A DNA stretch of 64,000 bases from CAZHNW01 sp942491575 (lineage in GTDB: Bacteria > Spirochaetota > UBA4802 > UBA5550). The DNA lies in contig CALOBT010000031.1 of assembly GCA_942491575.1 (NCBI GenBank), forward strand, positions 2,214,250 to 2,278,249. The letters run 5' to 3'. Positions within the stretch are counted from its first letter, which is position 1; every line of letters starts with the position of its first letter. Positions 32,159-42,307 of the stretch are shown here, one piece after another. The notes beneath the pieces were generated by a model. The model was not told the DNA's origin. It worked only from the letters and a program-made list of their open reading frames with translations, and ran no database searches. Both the position numbers and the translations under genes were made by a program.

Positions 32159-33379
32159 ATGGAAAAGAACAATATAGATGACGTAAAAAACGTAGTAATT
32201 AACCTTCGGACCCTGAGGGATGGGAACCGCTTTGCCTACGACCTCTTCGATGCAGACGGGAATAAGATTGTTGATGCCCACAAGCCCCTTACCTCGGCAC
32301 TGCTGAATCACCTGATCTCCAGCGGCACAGATATTCTGTATTACGATCCCGCCAGCAGCCCGGAAATTGCCACAGACTCCGGCCTTAATGCGGAAAAAGG
32401 GGTAATCAGTGACGCGACAAAACAGAAAACCATCGATCAGTCCCGGGATATTTTTGAACAGATCAGGGAGCAGTTGAATTATAATCCTTCCTCCTCGGTA
32501 TCGAGGGGGCTTGTAGATTCATCCCGTGATCTCATCTCGGGAATGCTGCATGAAATTGATGAAAATGAAGATGGTACCTTTTCTGTTATCACCGAATTGA
32601 AAAATCTTGATGAATTCTATTACGTCCATTCTACAAATGTGTCAATAATGGGTGCCCTCCTGGGTAGCAGGCTGGATTTTAAAACGGATGTAAAATCAGC
32701 CATTGGTGTCGGGGGACTCTTTCATGATATTGGCCTCACCTCGGTTAATAAAGACATTCTGGCAAAACTTGAGAAAAGCGAAGAAGATATTGATTCAATC
32801 AACCTGCATCCACACGTGGGGTATAAACTGGTTGAGAAAAATCAACACCTCCAGGAACTGGAAAAACGGATACTCCTGCTGCATCATGAAAAATGTGACG
32901 GCTCCGGCTATCCCTTCGGATTTGATGTTGACCAGATAAAGGATTCGGTTCCCCGGGAGGTTCGACTCATGGCAATTATAGATACCTATGTATCCCTAAC
33001 TCAGACCATGCCCAATGTAAAAGCCCTTTCCAGTCGGGATGCACTGAGAAAAATGCTGAACATGATTTATGCACCCTATAAAAAGGAGCACAGTTTTCTA
33101 TTTGATGATTTCAGAGACTTTATCCGGGCCCTCGGTTTCATCATAAATGGAGGAAATTTTTTCATGCAGCATGGGGACCTGGTCCGTATGAATACCGGGG
33201 AAGTCGGAATAATCGAAGAGATGAGTACGCTCTTTCCCATGAATCCAAAGGTTCGAATTGTAAAGAACAGTAAGCTGGAAACAATGAAGAGGCCGATACT
33301 TGTTGATATGCTTAAAGATTACAAAAGCTATATTTCAAATGTCTTTGACCGAACAAAAAATCAAAGCCAGTCTCAGTAA
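32159..33379 (+). CDS. HD-GYP domain c-di-GMP phosphodiesterase
   Basis: 406 residues. The N-terminal ~130 residues are unassigned (a DUF3391-like position). The HD-GYP domain covers ~145-310: VHSTN (H157), GLFHDIG (H189, D190), LHPHVGYK (H217, H219), LLHHEKCDGSGYP (H242, H243, D247, GYP at 250-252). These residues bind the metal centre and substrate, so an active phosphodiesterase is expected. A C-terminal ~80-residue extension follows, resembling the partner domains of other spirochaete HD-GYP proteins. Only 18 bp separate it from the adenylate cyclase gene, so the two are probably co-transcribed. Confidence 0.9.
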   Translation: MEKNNIDDVKNVVINLRTLRDGNRFAYDLFDADGNKIVDAHKPLTSALLNHLISSGTDILYYDPASSPEIATDSGLNAEKGVISDATKQKTIDQSRDIFEQIREQLNYNPSSSVSRGLVDSSRDLISGMLHEIDENEDGTFSVITELKNLDEFYYVHSTNVSIMGALLGSRLDFKTDVKSAIGVGGLFHDIGLTSVNKDILAKLEKSEEDIDSINLHPHVGYKLVEKNQHLQELEKRILLLHHEKCDGSGYPFGFDVDQIKDSVPREVRLMAIIDTYVSLTQTMPNVKALSSRDALRKMLNMIYAPYKKEHSFLFDDFRDFIRALGFIINGGNFFMQHGDLVRMNTGEVGIIEEMSTLFPMNPKVRIVKNSKLETMKRPILVDMLKDYKSYISNVFDRTKNQSQSQ

Positions 33380-33397
33380 GTTAAAAAACGGATTATT

Positions 33398-36187
33398 ATG
33401 GCTGACGAACTCCACGTTGATATTCTTTCTCAGATAGAAGAGAATAAGAAGAAATTTGGCACCTTTAATGCCAGCAAGCTGGAATATCTCTATGCTTCCC
33501 TTGAGTCTCCCGAGATAAAAAACCTTCTCGATTATATTCCCTTTCTGCTTCATGTACACCTGCCTGAATTTCCCGGGTATGTAGATTCCGAGGATATGCC
33601 CCGGGGGATATATAATTATTCCCCCACGAAAGAAACAATGAGCTATATCCGGATTAAACATCCCTCCGTAGGGACTGTGAAGGAAGAGCCGGTTCCCTTT
33701 ATCCAGATGTTTGCTCTTATGGGTAGCGGGGGGACCATTGCCTTCAACCGGCAGTCAGATTTTGATTTCTGGGTGGTAGCCGATACGAAACAATATTCTA
33801 AAGAGGCTATTCGTCACTTCAGGACCAAGTGTAAGATAATAGAAGAACACTATGCTGAAAATTTTGACCTTGAGGTTCATTTCTTTCTGAATGATATCAG
33901 CAATGTTAGAGAGAACATTTTCGATGACGATGAAGAGGCGGGTCTCGAAGGAACGTCCCTCGGGTATCTTTTGAAGGAAGAATTTTTCAGAAGTTCCATT
34001 GTCATGCATGGTAAAATTCCCTTCTGGTGGGTTGTGGTAGAGAACTGTGATGACGAGGAGTATAATCAGTGGCTCAATGAAGTTAAAACTTCCCCCATGA
34101 GCGACGCCTTTGTTGATATTGGAAACCTCTATTCGATAAACAGGGATGATTTTCTCATAGCCGCACTCTTTCAGATATTGAAGGCCCTGGGTAATCCCTT
34201 TAAATCTATTATTAAACTCGGTCTTCTGGAACGATATATTTCCGATGTTGACAGAAATCCCTACATCAGTAACCAGATCAAAAAGGATGTCCACGAAGGC
34301 AGGCTTGGGCCGGAAAATATAGATGCATACATTGTCATGTTTAATCATGTCTTTCAATACTATAATGGGGTGATTAATGACCTGACGGCGACAAATCTGA
34401 TAAAAACCTGTTTTTACCTGAAGATTAATCCAATGCTCTCTGAGACAGCCTTTAGCAATCTGCCTGACGGGGTGCCTGATCGGTTTGCGATTTTGCGGGA
34501 TATGACAGCTAAATGGGGATGGGATGCCGCCACGATAAAACGAATCGATAACTTCGACAGCTGGGATATCGATGCTGCGAATCGTCTTTTAAATAATATG
34601 AAAAAATACCTGTTGAAGGGATACAAGCGTATTATTTCAGGAATCAATCTCCAGGCTGCTGCAAATACTATTCATCATGATACACTGAGGGGGATATCCA
34701 GAAAAATATTTTCACACTTTTCACCAGAGGTCCGTAAAATAGACAACTCCCTCAGCCTGAAGGTATTTGAGCCGGAGAAACTCCTCTTCATCGAATTCGT
34801 CAAAGACCATGAAGGACGGGAATACTGGATTCTGGGGAAAAGAAATATTACCGAGGCGAATACCACCAGTACAATAATCTATAAAGCAGCAAATCTCCTG
34901 AGCCTCGTGGTTTGGACCAGCCTTCATGGCCTCTATAAAAAGGATTTTACAAGGCTGAACCTGTCGGCGGGTTATTTTTCCGTAGACAATGGATTTCTGC
35001 AGGACCTTCTAGAGGAACTTAATAATCATTTCTCCGTGAAGAAGGTTGATCTCAGTAATGCCTATTTTATGCAGGATGCCTTCCCCATGGTGGCCTATGT
35101 CATTATTAACATGTTTGCCAAGGATGCCAAAAGGGTAGATAATATCTTTTTCCTCTACCATAACAGCTGGGGGGAAACCCGTTTTGAAGAATATCAACGG
35201 GTAACTGACCTGCCACATATTTTTACGACCCTGATCAACAGTGCACTCCGTACGGGCCGGGACTATGAACGGACCATGAGGATGGTTTCGTCAACCCCCT
35301 TTGACCGATCAAAGGATTATAAGAGGCTGAAAAAACTGTCCCGTGATATCTTTGAATTCTTCGTCAATGAAGAGGCATACGTAAAGCGGCGTTTTATTAC
35401 CATGATGGGTAATAATTACTACATGTTTACGAACAAGAAGGCGGGGAAAAATGTTGTTGCAGGATATAAGGTATGTGAGTCTGAACTGAAACTGCTTTAC
35501 AGTATGGCCTATAACCGCGGCATCAAAACTGAGGTGAAAATCGATGAATCAGTCCCCGAATTGAGTCTTTTTAAAACAATTGTCGAAAATTTTCGGGAAG
35601 ACTCTGTGCAGATATATTTTGAAACCATTCACAAGTATATCCATTACTACATTTCAGATGAACGTGGCTCCATTCTTTTTATGAGGAAGCCGGCTATTCT
35701 GCATAATGAATATATGGCACGCCTCTATATCTTTGCTGACAGTGTAATAAAACAGGTTTTGGAGAATAATCCGGGATCATCCATGGCCGAGTCCGAAAAG
35801 AAGATTCGTTTATACAAGCTTGCCAGGGATGCGCAGAATAACTGTAATATCGAGGAGATAAATCCTGAGCTGGAAAAATCGATATTTTCCAGAAGGGATT
35901 CCATTTTCCCCTTCAAATTATCTCTGCATATCATGGAAGATGGGGACGTGGGATACCGCTTTACTCTTCCCGATGGCGGATATTCGGAAATCTATAACCG
36001 TACCAGCATCGTCAGTGTAGCGAAGGAAATAAAAGTACTCATGGAAAGTGTGAAGGGCTATACCTATTTGGTATCAGACGTCTATATTGAACATGCGGAG
36101 ATACCCCTCTATCAGCAGAATACATCCTTTGCCTTCTCTGAGAAAAACCGTTTTGAACTGATGGTTGAAATGGGACTCAACCGCTGA
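33398..36187 (+). CDS. cyaA: Class I adenylate cyclase (CyaA-like)
   Basis: 929 residues. The nucleotidyltransferase catalytic region has MGSGGTIAFNRQSDFDFWVV with S110, S120, D121, D123 and W125. These line up with S103, S113, D114, D116 and W118 of E. coli CyaA at identical spacing. Further family marks are NFDLEVHFFLNDISNVR and LERYISDVDRNPY. The long C-terminal part (residues ~420-929) is specific and unassigned. It makes cAMP from ATP in the cytosol. Class I cyclases are best known in gammaproteobacteria. Pairing with an HD-GYP phosphodiesterase suggests crosstalk between cAMP and c-di-GMP. The ribosome site is weak, consistent with coupling to the upstream gene. Confidence 0.9.
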   Translation: MADELHVDILSQIEENKKKFGTFNASKLEYLYASLESPEIKNLLDYIPFLLHVHLPEFPGYVDSEDMPRGIYNYSPTKETMSYIRIKHPSVGTVKEEPVPFIQMFALMGSGGTIAFNRQSDFDFWVVADTKQYSKEAIRHFRTKCKIIEEHYAENFDLEVHFFLNDISNVRENIFDDDEEAGLEGTSLGYLLKEEFFRSSIVMHGKIPFWWVVVENCDDEEYNQWLNEVKTSPMSDAFVDIGNLYSINRDDFLIAALFQILKALGNPFKSIIKLGLLERYISDVDRNPYISNQIKKDVHEGRLGPENIDAYIVMFNHVFQYYNGVINDLTATNLIKTCFYLKINPMLSETAFSNLPDGVPDRFAILRDMTAKWGWDAATIKRIDNFDSWDIDAANRLLNNMKKYLLKGYKRIISGINLQAAANTIHHDTLRGISRKIFSHFSPEVRKIDNSLSLKVFEPEKLLFIEFVKDHEGREYWILGKRNITEANTTSTIIYKAANLLSLVVWTSLHGLYKKDFTRLNLSAGYFSVDNGFLQDLLEELNNHFSVKKVDLSNAYFMQDAFPMVAYVIINMFAKDAKRVDNIFFLYHNSWGETRFEEYQRVTDLPHIFTTLINSALRTGRDYERTMRMVSSTPFDRSKDYKRLKKLSRDIFEFFVNEEAYVKRRFITMMGNNYYMFTNKKAGKNVVAGYKVCESELKLLYSMAYNRGIKTEVKIDESVPELSLFKTIVENFREDSVQIYFETIHKYIHYYISDERGSILFMRKPAILHNEYMARLYIFADSVIKQVLENNPGSSMAESEKKIRLYKLARDAQNNCNIEEINPELEKSIFSRRDSIFPFKLSLHIMEDGDVGYRFTLPDGGYSEIYNRTSIVSVAKEIKVLMESVKGYTYLVSDVYIEHAEIPLYQQNTSFAFSEKNRFELMVEMGLNR

Positions 36188-36399
36188 TATTTTAACGCAG
36201 CTCTCCCCCCGCAGCAGACATTTCAGATTTATTCTACTCGTCAAATGGTCTAAGGGCAGCCCCTTTCATGTTTACATGGTATCAGTGAAAATTGCCGGAT
36301 GTCTGATTTTTACTGGACATTTTAATTTTCCTAATTTATATTTTTACCCGGTTTGCGATTTGAAGAATGAATTAATTCAATGATTGAGGGGTTCACCAG

Positions 36400-39300
36400 A
36401 TGGCTCTGAGAGAGAAGATTACCGCTGTTGCAGATAAACTTAAAGGAATCAATCGTATAATTATTGTGCGCAGCGCAGCGGCACTTGCCGCAGGGATAGC
36501 TATCCTGGTACTTGTGTCTTCCCTTTCATCCGGTGAATATGCAAATCTTAAGAACGAAAATTACAGGGAGGCCCCTGTTCCTGATGAATCGGTTCTCCGT
36601 ATTATCCAGGCGTCACCGAGGGGGGATCTGCCCCTTGATGATTTAAAAAGGGAAGTTTATGTCGTTTTTAATCACCCGATAGTTCCGCTGGCAAAACTTG
36701 ACACATCTGCACGCGGTGTTTTTGAAATATCTCCCCCAATAAAAGGACGCTACCGCTGGTACGGGAGTCGTGTCTGTTCATTTATTCCGGATAAGAACTG
36801 GGAAGCGGGCCGTGAATATACCGTCACCATCCCCGGGGGACTCACATCCCTGAATAAAAAAGGACTTGAAGCGGCTCATAAATTTAATTTTAAAATCAAG
36901 GTCCCCCCACTGCAGATATCCTGCCTGCCGTATCGTGGTGATACCGTTGACTACAATCAGCAGTTTACCCTCCGATTTAATCTTCCCGTAGACCTGAACA
37001 GGCTGAGGAAATATCTGCAGGTTGAATCAAAGAAGAGAAATTTTGCTTACCGTCTTGTGTACCGGAAAACCGAAGATGAAAATCAGCAGAAAAAATCCGT
37101 GGTGATAATTCCAGCAAGTACTTTCAGCAGGGACGCACCGGTGAACATTACCGTAAAGGCGGGGATGACCTCCTCGGGAATTGTTTCCTCCCTGAAGGAG
37201 AATACTGAATTTAATTATTCCACCCACGGTCCCCTCACTGCAGAACTGAAGGGGAGTCCCATGTTTTATCAGAATATGTGGGAGCAGTATTTCAAGTTCA
37301 ATAACCGCATTAAAACCATGGATGCGAAACGTGCCGCGGTTTTCAAACCCCGGGCCAGCATCAGGGATTATTCCGGGAGTCAATCTACACGTGTCAGTCT
37401 CAATAACTGGGATCTGAAACCGGGTGTGAATTATACTGTAACCTTCAGAGGTTTTCGTGATATTTACGGCAACGCCCTTTCCGGTGTGAAGTCCTTCTCA
37501 TTCAGGGTTCCCGAATTCAGAAGGGATTTTTCCATCAGGGGAAGTAATATCGTAGTGGAATCAAAGATGAAGCAGGCGGTGCCGGTTAACGTAGCCGGGA
37601 TATCTTCCATGGATGTAGGCGTGGGGGAATTTTCCGTTGGGGATATACAGAGGAGGTTGATCAGCTACGACTATGATATAGCGGAAAATATAAATCTGAA
37701 AAAAATCGAATGGAAGACGGGACTCAATTCCAGGCAGAGGAGCAGGCTTTTCCTTGATATTAAGAAGTACCTTTCACCAGGTAGAACCGGCTGGCGGGCG
37801 GTTAACTTTTCCGCGGATACCCATGACTACGAAGGAAATATTTCCAGGAGCAGCAGTACCCAGATTATCCAGTCAACGGATCTTGGCTTGTCCGTAAAAG
37901 AGGGATTCAATATTTCACATGTCTGGGTGCACAGCCTCAGCAGCGGAGAACCTGTAAAAAATGCAACGGTTGAACTGTACAGTACCGGCAGCCGTATTGC
38001 CTCCGCCGCTACGGACCGTACCGGTCACTGTACAATGAATAACAGTTCGGGAGAACTCCACGAGAAGGCCGTTTATGTAGTACGCAGGGGGGAGAAGGAC
38101 AAGGCCTTTGTCTCCACGGGGGACCATACCGTGGGAATGTATCACCTTGTGAACCGCTACAACAGTGAAGCGGCGAAGCAGAAACTTGCCGGACAGATTG
38201 TATTCGACAGAAAGCTTTACCGTCCCGGAGACCGCGTAGATATTAAGGCCCTCATCGCCGCAAGGGAAAAGGGGAAACTCGGGCCCTACGGGAATGAAAA
38301 GGTCAATATGGAAATCAATAATTCCAGGGGTGAAAATATTCTGCAGAAGGTTTTTACCACTACCGATCAGGGGGGGCTGTGGACGGGATATAAGATTTCT
38401 GCGGATGCCCCCCTGGGACATTACCGCGTTTCCATTACCATCGGGAATACCTATATCAGCGATACCTTCCAGGTGGAAGAGTTCAGACCCGCAACCTTTG
38501 CTGTTTCCCTCGAGGGCCTGCGGGAATGCCGCGCCGGGGAAACACTGAAGGTTGATGTGAAGGGGGCCTATCTCTTCGGTGCCCCCATGCAGAGGGCCCC
38601 GGTAAACTACAGTCTGCAGCGTATGAAGAAAAGGCCTCATTTTGCACAGTACAGCAGTTTCACCTTCGGGGATGGAAATCTCTGGGGGCAGGAAGAGACT
38701 GACTGGTCCGATGCGGGATACTATACCGGGGCTTCGGGAAAGCTTGATAACGCGGGGAAGTTCAGGTTTTCCCTGCCGGTGAAGGCAATGCTGAACAGGG
38801 AAACAGTTACCGCCACGGGAACCTCCTACCAGCTGGGTGACATCTACGACATGAAACTGGAAGCGACCGTGCAGGATGTCGATAAAAAATCAGTCACCAA
38901 AACCAAAGTTGTCCCCGTTTACCCTGGAACATATCTGATAGGGATACGATCGGCCAACCGGTACCAGAGCTACGACCAGCCCTTCAATTTCGATATTATC
39001 GCCGTCTCCAATGACGGGAAGCCCGTTATGGAAAAATTCGTAGATGTGAGGATCATTAAAACAGAATGGAAATCCATTATGACGAAGGGACCCGGGGGTG
39101 TCCTCCAGGCAAAGAATACCATGGTGACGGAAGTTGTTCATGCTGAGAGCATGATGGTCACCACTGAACCGACGACATTTACCTACCAGCCGGAGAAGGC
39201 CGGGACCTATTCCATTACCGTACAGGAGAAGGGTGGCTATACTTATTCCCGTGACAGTTTTTATGCATGGGGGGGAAGTTTTTCCTCGTGGTACTTCAAC

Positions 39301-42273
39301 GATGATGATTCCCTGACAATGATCCCTGATAAAATTGAGTACCAGCCAGGGGAAACAGCCCGCGTCCTGGTCCAGTCTCCTTTTAAAAATGCAAGGGCTA
39401 TTGTGACCCTCGAAAGGGAAACGGTATTCTGGCAGAAGACAATTTCCATCGGAGCAGGGGGGACTCCCATATCGGTTCCGATGAAGAAGGAATACCTTCC
39501 AAATGTATATCTCAGTGTAATGCTGATACGCCCTCGGGAGGGAGTACCGGCAGGAGTTGACGAGAAGGTGCGACGTCATTTTATTGAGGAAGACCTGGGG
39601 ATGCCGAAATTTAAAATTGGTATTGTGAAACTTTCCATCGATAACTCATCGAAGAGAGCAAAGCTGAATATCCTCACCGACAGGAAAGACTATGGCCCCG
39701 GTGATGAAATTTCCATAACTGTAAAGAGTGAACCCGGCGCGGAGATTGCCCTTGCAGTGGCGGACCGTGCCGTACTGGATCTCCTGGGGTATGAATATGA
39801 TAATCCTGTTAACAAGTTTTACCAGGACTGGCCCCTTGGGACAAGGGTTATGGAAAACAGACGTTTTCTTATGAAACAGTATCAGCAGAACAGGAAGGGG
39901 AAAAGTCCAGGAGGCCAGGGAAAGGGTGATGACCTTGAAGGGCTGGGGGGCTTCGACAAGGAGAGTGAAGACGGCGCCAGAAAGGACATTCGGTACACGG
40001 CATTCTGGAAGCCGGATATTAAGGCGGATGCGAAGGGTATCGCGAAGGTGAAGTTTAAACTTCCCCACAACCTTACCACCTTCAGGATAATGGCCCTTGT
40101 GGCAAAGGACGGTAAATACCGGTCGGGAAAGCATGAATTCAAGGTGCGAAAGGCCATGGTGGTTCAGAAGAACTTTCCTCGCTTTATCCGTCCCGGGGAT
40201 TCCCTGAAAATGGGAGCCATCGTAGTGAACCAGACGGGACTTGGGGGGGCTTTCCGCTGCAGTATCTCATCGAATCTTCTCCGTGGGAAAGAATCGACAA
40301 GGGTGGTTAACCTGGCCCCTGGAGAATCGAAGGAGGTGACTTTTTTCCTGCAGCTGAATACAAAGAAATATTCGGCCCTGAAAAAGAAACTGTTGCTGCA
40401 AAACAGGAAAAAGAAAAGTGGCGGCGAAAATAAAAGGGAAGAACCTGAGGGGATCCTGGTAAAGGGAGAAATTGCTGTAAAGCCCCTTGATATGGAAAAG
40501 ATGAAGGGAGCGGGATTTAAAAACTCTGATGTCATCGACCGCCTTACCTATGAATTTTCCGTGAAGGAGCAGCCCCCCGAGGAGGCCTTCTCGGTTGGAG
40601 GATTTACAAAAGAAAAAACCGAAGAATTTCTGGTGCTGCCGCGGCGGGGTGAGATTATCCCCTCCATGGGGGGACTGGAGCTTTCCCTCTCTTCATCTGC
40701 CCTGACGGGACTGGATCAGGCATTCACCTTCTTTAAATCAAATCCATATTTTTGCCTGGAGCAGCGGGCCTCGGCATTTCTTCTAACCATTTCCGCGGGG
40801 GAGCTGCTGAAAGATTTTTCTCTCGGTCCTCCAGCGAAACTTGAATATAACTTCTGGTGGATCAAACGGTTGTTTCTCGGCGAGGTCGATGAATTCCAAA
40901 ACTCAGACGGGGGATTCCGGGCCTGGAAGGATGGCACATACAGGGAGAGCTACCCCTATCTCTCCGCATACGTAACCTTTGTTCTGGTGACTGCGGGGCA
41001 GCAGGGATACGATGTCGATAAGGATGTCCTGGAAAAGGCCATCAGGTATCTCAAAGGGTATGTGCGGCAGCCGCGAAAGGATGGTTATGCCTATGTGCTG
41101 GAGACCTTTTCCATGATTAACTATCTCTTCGCCGCTGCAGGGGATTACGATGACGGGCTGACGGACCTCCTCCTTGCGCATGAGAAAAAACTTTCAATCA
41201 GGGGAAGGGCATACCTTCTACTGGCCATTGCCCGTGGAGAGGGCCTGAATGATTACAAAAAGAACAAGGATACGTTACGCCTGATGGAATATATTAAAAA
41301 CAGGATGGATATCACAACCCGGAAAATCAGTTTCAGGGAGGCGACCGGTTCCAATGCACGTGCCTACTATTCCCGGGGATCAACCCTGGGGGCTGTGATG
41401 CGGGCCATGATGTACCTCGACCGGCATAATCCATTGATTCCGAAAATGGTCAGTTTCGCCATTGCGGCTAAAAAAAGCAGCCTCTGGATGGACAGTCACA
41501 GTGCGGGTAATCTCGCCCTGGCATTGAAAGAGTATCATGAGATTTTTGAAAAAACCTCCGGCTTTAAAGAAAACTTTACCGGGACGGTTACACTGGAAAC
41601 AAAAAAACTTTTCAGCAGCAGTTTCTATAAGTATAAGCTGCAGCTTTTCAATAAGAGTATCTCATTCGATGAACTCTACGCCAATGGAAGTCCCGGGAAA
41701 CAGTATCCCCTGGGTGTGGAGTCTGCAAAGAATAACCGCCTGTATTACACTGCCACACTGCGGTATTTCCCGCGTCTAAAAGTGATAAAGCCACGCGATG
41801 AAGGAATTGAAATTAGTCGCGAAATCCTCGACATGGAAAGGGCAACGGAAAAAGAGCCCCGGGGAAGAAAAGTTACCGGTGACCTCCGGCGTGGAACAAT
41901 CTATCTCGCAAGGGTCAGGGTCATTACCCCTAAACCCTGTTATAATGCACTGATAGTTGATCCGCTTTCATCTAACGTCGAAATTGTGAATACTTCCTTC
42001 AAAACAGAGAAGGGATCTCTGGCGAAATATACAAAGGAGAAGGGTGACGGCAGCTACGATTACTGGTGGGAGGATGTTAAGCCAATTACGGAATACCGCG
42101 ACGATAAGGTGGTCATTACCGCGGATTACCTCTCTCCGGGTATGCACACATATTATTACCTAATCAGGCCAACCATTACAGGCACGGCGCTTCGCCCGGC
42201 GGGAACTGCCAAGCTTATGTATGAACCGGAAGTTTTCGGCCGCACAGGAGGAGGGGTGATCACCGTACACTAG
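36400..42273 (+). CDS. Bacterial alpha-2-macroglobulin with thioester
   Basis: 1957 residues. One N-terminal TM anchor (~24-46) replaces the lipoprotein signal of E. coli YfhM. Then come MG-type domains, with the family motif RPGDRVDIKALIAAREKGKL and LGHYRVSITIGN in the MG3/4 area, an A2M domain around 1280-1330 (FRIMALVAKDGKYRSGKHEF), and the thioester motif FCLEQRAS with C1452 and Q1455 intact in an alpha-helical TED domain. It should trap proteases in the periplasm by covalent attachment. It is followed 34 bp later by the PBP1C gene, the usual partner that repairs peptidoglycan after attack. GAGGGG precedes ATG. Confidence 0.93.
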   Translation: MALREKITAVADKLKGINRIIIVRSAAALAAGIAILVLVSSLSSGEYANLKNENYREAPVPDESVLRIIQASPRGDLPLDDLKREVYVVFNHPIVPLAKLDTSARGVFEISPPIKGRYRWYGSRVCSFIPDKNWEAGREYTVTIPGGLTSLNKKGLEAAHKFNFKIKVPPLQISCLPYRGDTVDYNQQFTLRFNLPVDLNRLRKYLQVESKKRNFAYRLVYRKTEDENQQKKSVVIIPASTFSRDAPVNITVKAGMTSSGIVSSLKENTEFNYSTHGPLTAELKGSPMFYQNMWEQYFKFNNRIKTMDAKRAAVFKPRASIRDYSGSQSTRVSLNNWDLKPGVNYTVTFRGFRDIYGNALSGVKSFSFRVPEFRRDFSIRGSNIVVESKMKQAVPVNVAGISSMDVGVGEFSVGDIQRRLISYDYDIAENINLKKIEWKTGLNSRQRSRLFLDIKKYLSPGRTGWRAVNFSADTHDYEGNISRSSSTQIIQSTDLGLSVKEGFNISHVWVHSLSSGEPVKNATVELYSTGSRIASAATDRTGHCTMNNSSGELHEKAVYVVRRGEKDKAFVSTGDHTVGMYHLVNRYNSEAAKQKLAGQIVFDRKLYRPGDRVDIKALIAAREKGKLGPYGNEKVNMEINNSRGENILQKVFTTTDQGGLWTGYKISADAPLGHYRVSITIGNTYISDTFQVEEFRPATFAVSLEGLRECRAGETLKVDVKGAYLFGAPMQRAPVNYSLQRMKKRPHFAQYSSFTFGDGNLWGQEETDWSDAGYYTGASGKLDNAGKFRFSLPVKAMLNRETVTATGTSYQLGDIYDMKLEATVQDVDKKSVTKTKVVPVYPGTYLIGIRSANRYQSYDQPFNFDIIAVSNDGKPVMEKFVDVRIIKTEWKSIMTKGPGGVLQAKNTMVTEVVHAESMMVTTEPTTFTYQPEKAGTYSITVQEKGGYTYSRDSFYAWGGSFSSWYFNDDDSLTMIPDKIEYQPGETARVLVQSPFKNARAIVTLERETVFWQKTISIGAGGTPISVPMKKEYLPNVYLSVMLIRPREGVPAGVDEKVRRHFIEEDLGMPKFKIGIVKLSIDNSSKRAKLNILTDRKDYGPGDEISITVKSEPGAEIALAVADRAVLDLLGYEYDNPVNKFYQDWPLGTRVMENRRFLMKQYQQNRKGKSPGGQGKGDDLEGLGGFDKESEDGARKDIRYTAFWKPDIKADAKGIAKVKFKLPHNLTTFRIMALVAKDGKYRSGKHEFKVRKAMVVQKNFPRFIRPGDSLKMGAIVVNQTGLGGAFRCSISSNLLRGKESTRVVNLAPGESKEVTFFLQLNTKKYSALKKKLLLQNRKKKSGGENKREEPEGILVKGEIAVKPLDMEKMKGAGFKNSDVIDRLTYEFSVKEQPPEEAFSVGGFTKEKTEEFLVLPRRGEIIPSMGGLELSLSSSALTGLDQAFTFFKSNPYFCLEQRASAFLLTISAGELLKDFSLGPPAKLEYNFWWIKRLFLGEVDEFQNSDGGFRAWKDGTYRESYPYLSAYVTFVLVTAGQQGYDVDKDVLEKAIRYLKGYVRQPRKDGYAYVLETFSMINYLFAAAGDYDDGLTDLLLAHEKKLSIRGRAYLLLAIARGEGLNDYKKNKDTLRLMEYIKNRMDITTRKISFREATGSNARAYYSRGSTLGAVMRAMMYLDRHNPLIPKMVSFAIAAKKSSLWMDSHSAGNLALALKEYHEIFEKTSGFKENFTGTVTLETKKLFSSSFYKYKLQLFNKSISFDELYANGSPGKQYPLGVESAKNNRLYYTATLRYFPRLKVIKPRDEGIEISREILDMERATEKEPRGRKVTGDLRRGTIYLARVRVITPKPCYNALIVDPLSSNVEIVNTSFKTEKGSLAKYTKEKGDGSYDYWWEDVKPITEYRDDKVVITADYLSPGMHTYYYLIRPTITGTALRPAGTAKLMYEPEVFGRTGGGVITVH

Positions 42274-42307
42274 GTGAAATCCCTGAAATAATCCGTATTC
42301 GGCATAT

